From positions 9,402,001 to 9,466,000 of the forward strand of contig NZ_CP022685.1 of assembly GCF_002556545.1 (NCBI RefSeq): 64,000 nucleotides of DNA, written 5' to 3'. Origin of the DNA: Streptomyces formicae (GTDB lineage: Bacteria; Actinomycetota; Actinomycetes; Streptomycetales; Streptomycetaceae). A program made the position numbers and the translations under genes. Positions 8,619 to 16,863 of this stretch are shown one piece after another. The notes below the pieces were generated by a model. That model worked only from the letters and a program-made list of their open reading frames with translations, was not told where the DNA came from and searched no databases. Each line of letters starts with the position of its first letter. Position 1 is the stretch's first letter.

Positions 8619-9755
8619 CTACGCCCGATCGATGCGGTACACGCTGCCACCGATGTCGAGGGCGTACAGCTCGCGATTGCCGCCCTGGACGAACGAGATG
8701 ACCTCGCCGCCGTTGACTCCGAGGTCGTGCGTGCCGGTCACCTTGCCGTTCTCGATCCGCAGCGAGCGGATGGTGCCGTCGCAGTAGTCGCTGTACACGT
8801 ACTGGCCCCTGAGGGCGGGGATGGCCTTGCCCCGGTAGACGAATCCGCCGGTGACCGAGCAGCCGAGACCGGTGCGGTCGTACTCGTGCACCGGCGGCAC
8901 GTGGTTCGCGGGCTCGGTGCCCTCGCGGAAGGGATGGTTGCCCTCCATCTGGGACCAGCCATAGTTCTCGCCGCCGTCGCTGCTCGCCGGAGCCCAGTCG
9001 ATCTCCTCCCAGGCGCTCTGGCCGACGTCACCGATCAGCAGGTCGCCCGTGCCCGCGTCGAAGGAGAACCGCCACGGGTTGCGCAGCCCATAGGCCCAGA
9101 TCTCGTCCCTCGCCTTCGGGTCGTCCACGAAGGGGTTGTCGCGGGGGATCGCGTACGGCTTGCCGCCGTGCGGGTCGATCCGCAGCAGCTTGCCGAGGAG
9201 CGTGTCGAGGTTCTGTCCGTTGCCGTGCGGGTCGCCGCCCGAGCCGCCGTCGCCGAGGGCGATGTAGAGGTAGCCGTCGGGGCCGAACTTGATGTCGCCG
9301 CCGTTGTGGTTCGGGTACGGCTGGGTCTGGGTGATGACGGTGCGCCGCGTCTCCGGCCGGATCTTGCCGTGCCGTACGGCGAACTCGTCGACGGTGCTCG
9401 TGCCTTCGAGGTTCGTGAACGAGATGTAGAAGTGCGCGAACTTCTTGTCGAACGCGATGCCCAGCAGGCCACGTTCGCCGTCGGTGGTGGTCTCCGCGGA
9501 GATGTCGAGCACGGGCTCGCTGAGCCCGCGCCGGTCCAAGACCCTTACGGTTCCCGCGCGTTCGGCCAACCAGACCGTTCCTCCCGGGCCTGCTGCCCCG
9601 GCGGTCGGATTCTTGGCTGTGGCCACCTTCGTCAGTGCGACCTTGGCCGCCTGACGTGGGGCGGTGGACTCGTCCGCGGACGCCGTGGTGAGGGCGAGGG
9701 ACGCGATGAGGCAGATGGTGCCGATGATCGCCGAGCTTCTGGTGCGAACTTTCAC
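8619..9755 (-). CDS. Secreted PQQ-dependent sugar dehydrogenase (GSDH-type beta-propeller)
   Basis: This 378-residue protein has a signal peptide (basic KVRTRS, hydrophobic IIGTICLIASLALTT, cleavage near ASA-DE). A six-bladed propeller of the soluble aldose dehydrogenase family follows. Recognisable blocks are GGTVWLAERAGTVRVL, ERGLLGIAFD, PYPNHNGGDIKFGPDGYLY (including the catalytic His region), GDGGSGGDPHGNGQN and WAYGLRNPWRFSFD. It would oxidise sugars outside the cell and needs PQQ, but no PQQ genes are in the window. A near-consensus DasR site lies 66 bases upstream of the start, which suggests repression by DasR and release by glucosamine-phosphates. The immunity-like gene follows 25 bases downstream. 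Confidence 0.9.
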   Translation of the reverse strand: MKVRTRSSAIIGTICLIASLALTTASADESTAPRQAAKVALTKVATAKNPTAGAAGPGGTVWLAERAGTVRVLDRRGLSEPVLDISAETTTDGERGLLGIAFDKKFAHFYISFTNLEGTSTVDEFAVRHGKIRPETRRTVITQTQPYPNHNGGDIKFGPDGYLYIALGDGGSGGDPHGNGQNLDTLLGKLLRIDPHGGKPYAIPRDNPFVDDPKARDEIWAYGLRNPWRFSFDAGTGDLLIGDVGQSAWEEIDWAPASSDGGENYGWSQMEGNHPFREGTEPANHVPPVHEYDRTGLGCSVTGGFVYRGKAIPALRGQYVYSDYCDGTIRSLRIENGKVTGTHDLGVNGGEVISFVQGGNRELYALDIGGSVYRIDRA

Positions 9756-10064
9756 CGTGAGCCTCCTGGAGGCGGCGAATGGCTACTGGCCACGGCTGAG
9801 GATACTGGGACAGCGGTGGTTGGTGTAGACCAAGGCGGTATCGATCTGCCGCCGTGGCACTCGTTCCGGCTCCCCGGCGGGCCCTGCCGGGCTCTCGGAG
9901 GGGCAGGGCAACGGGCAGAAGACCGGCCGACGACCAGCGGCCAAACGTGTGATGCACGGTCCGTGCACTCCCTGCCGCCCCTACAACCACGCTCGGGCCC
10001 CCGCATGTCGAACTCCACGCCGGACTCCCCGGCGCACACTCACGTCACCAGCAACGGAGTTCAC
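9756..10064. other. Intergenic region between divergent secreted-protein genes
   Basis: These 309 bases separate the sugar dehydrogenase (minus) and the secreted beta-rich protein (plus). The only site recognised is the palindrome at 9821-9832. An in-frame ATG at 10005 could extend the plus-strand gene by 20 codons, but it lacks a ribosome site. Nothing else could be supported. Confidence 0.6.
9821..9832. promoter_or_regulatory. Candidate dre (DasR-responsive element)
   Basis: TGGTGTAGACCA differs at one base from TGGTCTAGACCA, the core of the published DasR (GlcNAc regulator) consensus. With its flanks it forms the near-palindrome TTGGTGTAGACCAA. It sits 66 bases upstream of the sugar dehydrogenase start, in the expected promoter position. 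Confidence 0.6.
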
Positions 10065-10925
10065 GTGCACCTGCGTACTCGCGCCGCGAGACTCACCGCG
10101 GCCGCCACCCTCGCCCTGACGACCTTCGCGCTCGGCGCACCGGCCGCCCACGGCTCCACCGCCGACCAGGGATCGATCGCCGAGCGTGCGTCAACTGCCG
10201 CTCGCGCCAAGGTCGATGAGCCCACGGCGGCGTACCGGGTGGCGCTCACCAGCAGCGCCGCCACCACCGACTTCGCCCACCGCACCACCGACCTCAGCGG
10301 CACCGTGACCCGCGCCGACGGCACCCCCGTCGCGGACGCGCCGGTCAACCTCAGCAAGACCGTCCTCTACGACACGTGGAACCCGTGGGGCGACCCCATC
10401 GACCCGACCGAGCGCGAGACCCTCGACCTGGGCGCCGTCCGCACGGACGCCCAGGGGCGGTTCGCGCTCGCCGGTGTGCGGGCGGACCGTTGGCTCGACC
10501 AGGGGAGTGTGTACGTCTTCCCCCGGCACCAGGTGCAGTTCGAGGCGTCGTACGACCCGGGACCGCCCGACGACAACGAGATCTACTTCGGCGCCGACAC
10601 GCTCGGCGTCCGGCCGGTCGCCAGTGCCCTCACCTACAAGGTGAACCGCACCAAGGTGCGCGCCGGTGACACGCTCGTCGTCACGGGCAAGGTCACCTGG
10701 CCCGCAGGACACGGCCCGGTCGCCGGTACCCGGGTGCTGCTGCGGACCTACTTCGAGTCCGCGTACAACGCGCAGGCCACCACTGACGCGCGGGGCAACT
10801 TCGAGGTACGCGCCAAGATCCGGGACTACGACAACGAGTTCGTGCTCTTCTCCGCGCCCAAGGACTACTACATCGCGGGTGCGAGCAAGGAGCTGCCGGT
10901 CAAGAACGTCACGCCGCGGCCGTGA
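10065..10925 (+). CDS. Secreted protein with two Ig-like/carboxypeptidase-regulatory-like beta domains
   Basis: The best start is the GTG at 10065. It has GGAG five bases upstream and begins a clear signal peptide (HLRTRAARLTAAATLALTTF, cleavage near AHG-STA). The mature part of about 255 residues shows two beta-sandwich repeats. The first (about 65-160) has DLSGTVTRADGTPVADAPVNL and TDAQGRFALAGV. The second (about 180-285) has VVTGKVTWPAGHGPVAGTRVLL and TTDARGNFEVRAKI. This is the pattern of carboxypeptidase-regulatory-like domains used in extracellular adhesion or scaffold proteins. There is no sortase motif. It is divergent from the sugar dehydrogenase and ends at a long hairpin. Confidence 0.75.
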   Translation: MHLRTRAARLTAAATLALTTFALGAPAAHGSTADQGSIAERASTAARAKVDEPTAAYRVALTSSAATTDFAHRTTDLSGTVTRADGTPVADAPVNLSKTVLYDTWNPWGDPIDPTERETLDLGAVRTDAQGRFALAGVRADRWLDQGSVYVFPRHQVQFEASYDPGPPDDNEIYFGADTLGVRPVASALTYKVNRTKVRAGDTLVVTGKVTWPAGHGPVAGTRVLLRTYFESAYNAQATTDARGNFEVRAKIRDYDNEFVLFSAPKDYYIAGASKELPVKNVTPRP

Positions 10926-10933
10926 CCGCGAGC

Positions 10934-10980
10934 GTCGCCTGAGGCGCGAAGAGGGCGCGAGTTCCGGCGCCTCAGGTGAC
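10934..10980. terminator. Long hairpin between convergent genes
   Basis: GTCGCCTGAGGCGC (10934-10947) pairs with GCGCCTCAGGTGAC (10967-10980) over 14 bp with one G-U pair. The right arm overlaps the last codons of the convergent marR-type gene. It is a strong candidate for two-way termination. Confidence 0.7.
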
Positions 10981-11526
10981 GTCCGGCATGAGCGGCGGGT
11001 CGTCGTCCTCGACGGCGAGCGCCACGGTCCGCAGGAGGGCGGACAACTGCTCCAACTCCTGCTCGCCCAGGGGTGCGAGCAGCGCCGCCTCGGCCTCCCG
11101 TTGTTCGTCGATCACCGCCGACCACGCCTCGGCCCCCTCGGGGGTCAGGCCGACGAGGAGGCTGCGGCGGTCCTCCGGCGGGTGCTCGCGCGTGATCAGG
11201 CCCGACGACTGGAGCCGGTCGAGGCGGTTGGTGAGGGTCGCCGGATGGATGCCGAGTCCCCGGGCGAGGCGCGTCGGCGTCATGCGGTAGGGCTCGCCCG
11301 CCGACCGCAGGCGCCACAGGATCTCGTACTCCCACAGCTTCAGGCCGTGCCGCGCGAGAGCGGCCTCCTTCCGCCCGTGCAGGTGCCGCACCAGCATCTG
11401 CATGCGGGTGACCGCGCCCTCCAACTCCGGTACGAGACCGGGCACTTCGCGCTCCCAGCGAGCGATGTGCCGATCGATCGAGTCCCGCGCCTGCGCCGAT
11501 GTCGTCGTCGGCTTCCCTGTTGTCAC
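10972..11526 (-). CDS. MarR-family transcriptional regulator
   Basis: This 184-residue winged-helix regulator has the MarR core: LKLWEYEILWRLRSAGEPYRMT, recognition helix RGLGIHPATLTNRLDRLQSSGLI, and the wing REHPPEDRRSLLVGLTPEG with the conserved D-x-R-S. A GTG start at 11526 is used. It is divergent from an esterase gene 66 bases away, and an AT-rich inverted repeat lies between them. The usual arrangement is that such a regulator represses both itself and the divergent enzyme until a small phenolic or lipophilic ligand binds. The ligand is unknown here. Confidence 0.92.
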   Translation of the reverse strand: MTTGKPTTTSAQARDSIDRHIARWEREVPGLVPELEGAVTRMQMLVRHLHGRKEAALARHGLKLWEYEILWRLRSAGEPYRMTPTRLARGLGIHPATLTNRLDRLQSSGLITREHPPEDRRSLLVGLTPEGAEAWSAVIDEQREAEAALLAPLGEQELEQLSALLRTVALAVEDDDPPLMPDVT

Positions 11527-11546
11527 AGCCCCACCCTACCTTCCAT

Positions 11547-11568
11547 AAATTACGGACTCGGATAATTT
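11547..11568. promoter_or_regulatory. Candidate MarR operator
   Basis: AAATTA (11547-11552) and TAATTT (11563-11568) form a perfect inverted repeat with a 10-base spacer. It is an AT-rich island in GC-rich DNA. It is centred in the 66-base gap between the divergent marR-type and esterase genes, and is probably the autoregulatory operator overlapping both promoters. Confidence 0.6.
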
Positions 11569-11592
11569 GAAAGCGTAGTAACGTCCCGGCCC

Positions 11593-12654
11593 ATGCCGAC
11601 CTTCACCCTTGCCGGACGCATCGACGAGCACGTCATCGACAGCGCGCTGCTCCGCGACAACCCCCTCCGCGACCCCGGCCGACGGCCGCTGTGGGTCTAC
11701 ACCCCGCCCGGCTACGAGGAGGCGGCCGGGCGCCGCTACCCCGTCACCTACCTGCTGCTCGGATACGCGGGAACGCTGCCGGTCTGGGGGAACCGCATGG
11801 CCTTCCGGCAGCCCGTTCCCGAACTCGCCGACGCGCTCTTCGCCCGCGGCGACGCTCCGGGCACGCTGCTGGTGTTCGTGGACGCCTGGACCACGTACGG
11901 CGGAAGCCAGTTCGTCGACTCGCCGGGCACCGGCCGCTACCACTCGTACCTGTGCGAGGAGGTCGTGCCGTACGTCGACGCCCACTACCGCACCCTGCCC
12001 GAACGCGACCACCGGGCCGTCGCGGGAAAGTCGAGCGGCGGCCTCGGCGCCGCGGTCAGCGCGATGCTCCGCCCCGACCTGTTCGGCGCGTTCGCCACGC
12101 ACTCCGGCGACTCGCTGTCCCAGGCGCAGTACCAGCCGCACTTCCTCACCGCGGCCCGCCAGTTGAGGCCCTACGGCGGCGACATCTTCCGCTGGTGGGA
12201 CGACTTCCGCTCGCGCGTCGCGTTCACCAAGGAGGAGGACCTGAACCTCCTGGAGATCCTCGGGGTCTCCGCCTGCTTCTCCCCGGGGCCCGACGGCACT
12301 CCCACCCTGCCCTTCGACCCGCGCACCGGCGCACTGCGCGAAGAGGAGTGGCGGCGCTGGCTGGCCTGGGACCCGGTACGGATGGCCGCCGATCACGCGA
12401 CGGCCCTGCGGTCCCAGCGCGGCATCTGGATCGATGCGGGAACCCGCGACGAGTGGTTCCTCGACCTGGGCGCGCTGGCCTTCCGCGACGCGATCGCCGA
12501 GGCCGGAGTGCCGGACGAGGACGTGCACTTCGAACTCTTCGAAGGCGGCCACCACGCCGTCGAGTACCGCATGCCACCCGCCCTCGCCTGGCTGGCCCAC
12601 CGCATCGCCGCCCCTCAGGAGCCGGTGCGGACGGGCGTCACGGGCCGGAGCTGA
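11593..12654 (+). CDS. Alpha/beta hydrolase, putative esterase (esterase D/PF00756 type)
   Basis: This 353-residue cytosolic esterase belongs to the family of esterase D and Fes. It begins with a domain containing LWVYTPPGYEEAAGRRYPV. The nucleophile elbow is AGKSSGGLG (Ser at about residue 143), the likely acid is in WIDAGTRDEW, and the catalytic His is in FEGGHHAVEYR. No signal peptide is present. The gene is read divergently from a MarR regulator, so induction by an ester or aromatic compound is likely. The natural substrate cannot be told. Confidence 0.88.
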   Translation: MPTFTLAGRIDEHVIDSALLRDNPLRDPGRRPLWVYTPPGYEEAAGRRYPVTYLLLGYAGTLPVWGNRMAFRQPVPELADALFARGDAPGTLLVFVDAWTTYGGSQFVDSPGTGRYHSYLCEEVVPYVDAHYRTLPERDHRAVAGKSSGGLGAAVSAMLRPDLFGAFATHSGDSLSQAQYQPHFLTAARQLRPYGGDIFRWWDDFRSRVAFTKEEDLNLLEILGVSACFSPGPDGTPTLPFDPRTGALREEEWRRWLAWDPVRMAADHATALRSQRGIWIDAGTRDEWFLDLGALAFRDAIAEAGVPDEDVHFELFEGGHHAVEYRMPPALAWLAHRIAAPQEPVRTGVTGRS

Positions 12655-12955
12655 CCGGCACCGTCACGGATCCGTCGGGGAGCGACCCGGCGCAGGAGGA
12701 GGGCGTCAGCTGACGCGCCCGGTGCGCGAGGGCGGGCCCAGGGCGCGGGCGCACGGTCTGCGGCACCCCGTGCCACAGATGGCAGGTGTAAGGGGCGTCA
12801 TGCAACGTTCACGCCTTGCGCGACCGGCTCACGTCCAGGGTGCTGCCGCACGCCCCGTGAGATCGCGCGAAGGCGAGGAAGGCGTTTAGGAGCGGCGAAA
12901 ATTCGCCGCTCAGCCCTGACCGGGGGCTGACCGTGACGTACCGCGGGAGGCTGGC
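12655..12955. other. Leader region of the A-T-R gene cluster
   Basis: These 301 bases lie between the esterase and the TenA-like gene and have no convincing reading frame. The main structure is the inverted repeat at 12890-12911. The region should hold the promoter for the 12956-18129 genes, but no clear -35/-10 pair was identified. Confidence 0.5.
12890..12911. promoter_or_regulatory. Perfect inverted repeat upstream of the A-T-R cluster
   Basis: GAGCGGCG and CGCCGCTC flank AAAATT. The repeat is 10 bp per arm if the central A/T bases are paired. It lies 44 bases before the first gene of the cluster and could be an operator or a small leader hairpin. Confidence 0.5.
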
Positions 12956-13693
12956 ATGGCGTGGGACGCGGACCTGCTGCTCGAGGAGACGGCGCCTGAC
13001 ACCGAGGCGCACGTACGCACCAACCGGCTGGTGGCGGCGGTGACTTCAGGCGAAGCCGGAGCGGCGGAGATGGCCCGGGTGACGTTGGGCGAATTCCACG
13101 CTCATACCGCTGAGGTGGCGGCGTTCGCCACGCTGGCCGCTCGTCACCCGCACCAGCCGGTGGCCGGATACTTCCTGGACCTGGCCCGGCTGGTGCTCGA
13201 CTGCGAGGCCCCGCTGCTGGCCTGCGCACGCGCCCTCGGGCAGGGGGAACAGGAACTGCGTGACCAGCGGCCGCCGCAGGGGATGCGGGCGTTCGGTTCG
13301 CTCATGGGATGGCTGGCGATGCGGGCGGGCCCGGCCGAGGCGGCCTGTGTGATCCGTGCGGATCTGCTGCTGTGGTGCGCGGCCTGCGAAGCGCTGGGCG
13401 AAGCCCTCGGCGCGGTCGAGCCCGAACTCCCCACGCCGGTCCTCGCCTACGTGGCCCTGTTCCGGGCGGCACCGCCACGATTCGTCGACGGAGCGCGGGA
13501 CGTCGTCGCCCACGGACTGGCCCACGGCGAGAGCCTGGCCGTGATCGAGCACGCCGTGTCCCAGGTCGAACCCACGCTGGCCGCCTTCTGGACCGCGGCC
13601 CTGCCACCGGCACCCCCACATCGCGCGGGCCCGGCCCCCCTCTCACCCCCGACCCCGCTTTCACCCCCGGGCGACACCGTCGCCCACACGTAG
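12956..13693 (+). CDS. TenA/heme-oxygenase-fold-like helical protein
   Basis: This 245-residue, mostly helical protein has a pattern that resembles the TenA-like and heme-oxygenase-like superfamily: RTNRLVAAVTSGEAG, then EFHAHTAEVAAFATLAARHP, then long alanine-rich helices ending EHAVSQVEPTLAAFWTAAL. The tail is proline-rich and disordered. The diagnostic thiaminase Cys/Tyr pair and the iron-ligand spacing of heme-oxygenase-like diiron oxidases could not be confirmed, so catalysis is open. It ends 20 bases before the A-T-R gene, so it is probably co-transcribed with it and works on the same product. The alternative is a regulator or chaperone of unknown type. Confidence 0.55.
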   Translation: MAWDADLLLEETAPDTEAHVRTNRLVAAVTSGEAGAAEMARVTLGEFHAHTAEVAAFATLAARHPHQPVAGYFLDLARLVLDCEAPLLACARALGQGEQELRDQRPPQGMRAFGSLMGWLAMRAGPAEAACVIRADLLLWCAACEALGEALGAVEPELPTPVLAYVALFRAAPPRFVDGARDVVAHGLAHGESLAVIEHAVSQVEPTLAAFWTAALPPAPPHRAGPAPLSPPTPLSPPGDTVAHT

Positions 13694-13713
13694 ACACGCA
13701 AGGAGCAAGCTCC

Positions 13714-16700
13714 ATGGCAACCGTAGCCAACGACCTCCGTGTGAATCCGGACGCCCACCGCGCCCAGGTGCACCGGTGGAACGACACCTCGACCAGTTAC
13801 CCGCGCACGGCGACCGTGCCGGAACGCTTCGCCCAGCAGGCCGACATCCGCCCCGACGCGGTGGCCGTGCGCCAGGGCACGGAACAGCTGACCTACCGCG
13901 AACTGCGGGACCAGGTGGCCGCGTTGGCCGACCGTCTGGTCGCCGACGGCGTCGAGCCGGGCGACGTGGTCGGCGTGCTGCTCGAACGCTCGGTGGCGTG
14001 CGTGACGGCGGTCCTCGCGGTGATGCGCGCGGGGGCGGCCTACCTGCCCCTGGACCCCCACTACCCGCAGCAGCACCTGTTGCGGCTCCTCCAGGACGCC
14101 CACGTCCGCAAGGTGATCACCCGGGCTACCCACCGGCCGCTGGTGGAGGGCCATGCCGAGACGGTGGACGTCGCCGACCGGCCCGTGCGCACGGGAGCCT
14201 CCGACCAGGTGGACGCGGGCCCCGACGACCCGGCCTACGTGATCTTCACGTCCGGGTCCACCGGCGTACCCAAAGGGGCGGTGGTGCCGCACCGGGGCCC
14301 GGTGCGGCTGGTCTGCCACGGTGACGAGCGGCTGCGCCTTTCGTCGCGGGACGTGCTGCTGGCCACGACCAACCCGACCTTCGACGTCTCGTGCTTCGAG
14401 TGGTTCGCGGCCCTCCTGAACGGCGCCCGCCTGGTGCTGGCCGAAGGGGACACCCTGCTGGCCGCCGACGCCCTGGAGGACACGCTGCGGGCCGAGGGCG
14501 TGAGCGTGATGTGGCTCAGCGCGGGACTGTTCCACCAGATGGCCAAGGTCCGACCCGAGATGTTCGCCCCGCTGCGGTGCCTGATCGCGGGCGGCGACGC
14601 CCTCTCACCGGAGGCGGTGCGCCGGGTACTGGCCCACGGCAGGCCCGGGATGCTGGTCAACGGCTACGGCCCGACCGAGAACTCCTCGCTGTCGACCGTG
14701 CACGTGATGACCGAGTTGCCCGACGACGCGGAGACGGTGCCGATCGGCACGCCGGTGGCCAATTCCACGGCCTACGTGGTGCGTGAGGACGGCGACCTCG
14801 CCGCTCCCGGGCAGACGGGCGAGCTGTGGGTCGGCGGCGACGGGGTGGCGCTCGGCTACCTGCGGGACGAGGAGCTCACCACCCGCCGCTTCGTGCCCGA
14901 CCACCTCAGCCCCGATGACGAATCCGGGACCCTCTACAAGACGGGTGACCTGGCCCGCTGGCGTCCCGACGGGGTGCTGGAGTTCCTGGGACGGCGGGAC
15001 CGGCAGGTCAAGGTGCGCGGCTACCGCATCGAACTGGACGAGATCGAGGTGCACCTCAGCGCCCATGAACAGGTGCGCGAGGCGGCGGTGATCACCCCGC
15101 AGGGCGGCGAGCGCGACCGCCTGCTGGCCTGGGTGACCCCGCAACCGGGAGCGGACGCCGCCGAACTGGGCTGGCGGCTGCGGGAGTACCTGCGCGACCG
15201 GCTGCCGGTGTTCATGGTGCCCCAGCCGATCCTGGTGCGGGACCGGATGCCGCTGAATCGGTCCGGCAAGATCGACCGAGCCCTGCTGGCCCAGGAGGCC
15301 GACCGGCACGACACGGCGGCCCGCACCGCTGGGCAGGAGGCCGTGACCCCGGTGGAGAAGGCGGTCGCCGAACTGTGGGCCGAGATCCTGGGCATCGAAG
15401 GGAACATCGGGCGCGAGAGGGACTTCTTCGCCCTGGGCGGCCACTCGCTGCAGGCCACCCGGCTGGCCGCGCGCTGCCGGGCCCGCTTCGACCTGGCCCC
15501 GGAACACAGCCGCTACCTGATCCGCACCCTGCTGGCCAACCCCACCGTCGAGACGTTCGCGGCGCGCATCGAGGAGCTGGCCACCGCCACCGTCGAGGAC
15601 ACCCAGGAGCAGACGGTGGACTTCGAGGCCGCCGCCCGTCTCGATCCGGACCTAGTCTTTCCCACCGCCACCCACCTGCCGTCCACGGGACGGCGCGTCG
15701 TCCTCAGCGGCGCCACCGGTTTCCTCGGCACCTACCTGCTGGACTCCCTGATCCGTGACCACGGGGCCGCACACGTGTACTGCCTGGTGCGGGCCCGCAG
15801 CGAAGCCGAGGGCAGGCAGCGCCTCGCGGCCCGCATGCGCCGCTACGGGCTCGACCTCCAGGCCGTCGGCGAGCACGTCACCGTCGTGCCCGGCGACCTG
15901 GGCGCCCCGCGCTTCGGCCTCGCCCCGGTCGCGTTCCACGCCCTGGGCGAGGACAGCGACACACTGCTGCACGCCGGATCACGCGTGAACTTCGCCTACC
16001 CGTACGCCGCGCTGGAAGCCATCAACGTGGGCGGCACCCGCACCATGCTCGACCTCGCCCGCATCGGCCCGGCCAAGGCGTTCCACTACGTCTCCAGCAT
16101 CGCCGTCATCGCCGGGTTCGGTGTCGCCGGTGTGCGCCACGTCGACGAGGACACCCCGCTGCGCTTCGCCGACCGCATCTCGCTGGGCTACCCGGAAACC
16201 AAGTGGGTCGCCGAACGCCTCGTCGCCCAGGCCGCACAGCAGGGGCTCGCCGCCGCCGTGCACCGCCCCTACGAGATCACCGGCACCCAGGACGGCGGCA
16301 TCTGGAACACCGACACCATGATGTGCGCCCTGTTCCGCAGCATCGCCGAGACCGGCCTCGCCCCCGACATCGAACTCCCGCTGGACTTCGTGCCCGTCGA
16401 CTACACCGCCAAGGCCATCACCCACATCCTGGCCCACCGGCCCGCACACGGACAGGTGCACCACATCACCAACCCGCACGATGCCCGCCTGCCCCTGCTC
16501 ACCGAGCGGCTGCGGGCCCGCGGCTACCCGGTGCGCAGCGTGCCGTACGAGGAGTGGGTCGCCTTCATGGCCGACCTCACGGCCAGGGACCCGAGCCAGC
16601 CGATGGCCCCGTTCATGCCGATGTTCATCGAACCGGCCCACCAATCGGACATCTCCGTCAAGGAGATGTACTTCGCCGGTACCTTCCCCTCCTTCAGCCG

Positions 16701-16839
16701 CACCACCTTCGAAGCCGCCATCGACGGCTCCGGGCTGACCTGTCCGCCCGTCGACGCCGCGATGCTCGACCCCTACCTCGACTACTTCACCGACTCCGGA
16801 TTCCTCCAGCCCCCCGCCGCCGCTTCCGGGTCGGCCTGA
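13714..16839 (+). CDS. NRPS-like carboxylic acid reductase, A-T-R architecture
   Basis: This 1041-residue stand-alone enzyme has three domains. The adenylation domain (about 30-540) carries core motif YVIFTSGSTGVPKG near 174 and YGPTE. The thiolation domain carries FALGGHSLQATR (phosphopantetheine Ser near 575). The thioester reductase domain from about 655 carries SGATGFLGTYLL and catalytic YPETK. No condensation domain is present, so one amino acid is activated, tethered and released by NADPH as an aldehyde or alcohol. Aligning by eye to GrsA gives pocket residues D-V-F-W-I-G-G-S-L-K, close to the known valine code DAFWIGGTFK. The ATG at 13714 has AAGGAG upstream. Aminoaldehydes made this way can dimerise to pyrazines or be transaminated; the final product is not known. 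Confidence 0.9.
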   Translation: MATVANDLRVNPDAHRAQVHRWNDTSTSYPRTATVPERFAQQADIRPDAVAVRQGTEQLTYRELRDQVAALADRLVADGVEPGDVVGVLLERSVACVTAVLAVMRAGAAYLPLDPHYPQQHLLRLLQDAHVRKVITRATHRPLVEGHAETVDVADRPVRTGASDQVDAGPDDPAYVIFTSGSTGVPKGAVVPHRGPVRLVCHGDERLRLSSRDVLLATTNPTFDVSCFEWFAALLNGARLVLAEGDTLLAADALEDTLRAEGVSVMWLSAGLFHQMAKVRPEMFAPLRCLIAGGDALSPEAVRRVLAHGRPGMLVNGYGPTENSSLSTVHVMTELPDDAETVPIGTPVANSTAYVVREDGDLAAPGQTGELWVGGDGVALGYLRDEELTTRRFVPDHLSPDDESGTLYKTGDLARWRPDGVLEFLGRRDRQVKVRGYRIELDEIEVHLSAHEQVREAAVITPQGGERDRLLAWVTPQPGADAAELGWRLREYLRDRLPVFMVPQPILVRDRMPLNRSGKIDRALLAQEADRHDTAARTAGQEAVTPVEKAVAELWAEILGIEGNIGRERDFFALGGHSLQATRLAARCRARFDLAPEHSRYLIRTLLANPTVETFAARIEELATATVEDTQEQTVDFEAAARLDPDLVFPTATHLPSTGRRVVLSGATGFLGTYLLDSLIRDHGAAHVYCLVRARSEAEGRQRLAARMRRYGLDLQAVGEHVTVVPGDLGAPRFGLAPVAFHALGEDSDTLLHAGSRVNFAYPYAALEAINVGGTRTMLDLARIGPAKAFHYVSSIAVIAGFGVAGVRHVDEDTPLRFADRISLGYPETKWVAERLVAQAAQQGLAAAVHRPYEITGTQDGGIWNTDTMMCALFRSIAETGLAPDIELPLDFVPVDYTAKAITHILAHRPAHGQVHHITNPHDARLPLLTERLRARGYPVRSVPYEEWVAFMADLTARDPSQPMAPFMPMFIEPAHQSDISVKEMYFAGTFPSFSRTTFEAAIDGSGLTCPPVDAAMLDPYLDYFTDSGFLQPPAAASGSA

Positions 16840-16863
16840 GCGAAGCGAAAGGAACGCACCCCC

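Noticed and set aside
12956..13693. Thiaminase II (TenA) for thiamine salvage
   Set aside because: Only the overall helical pattern fits; the active-site residues were not identified, and no thiamine gene or TPP riboswitch is nearby.
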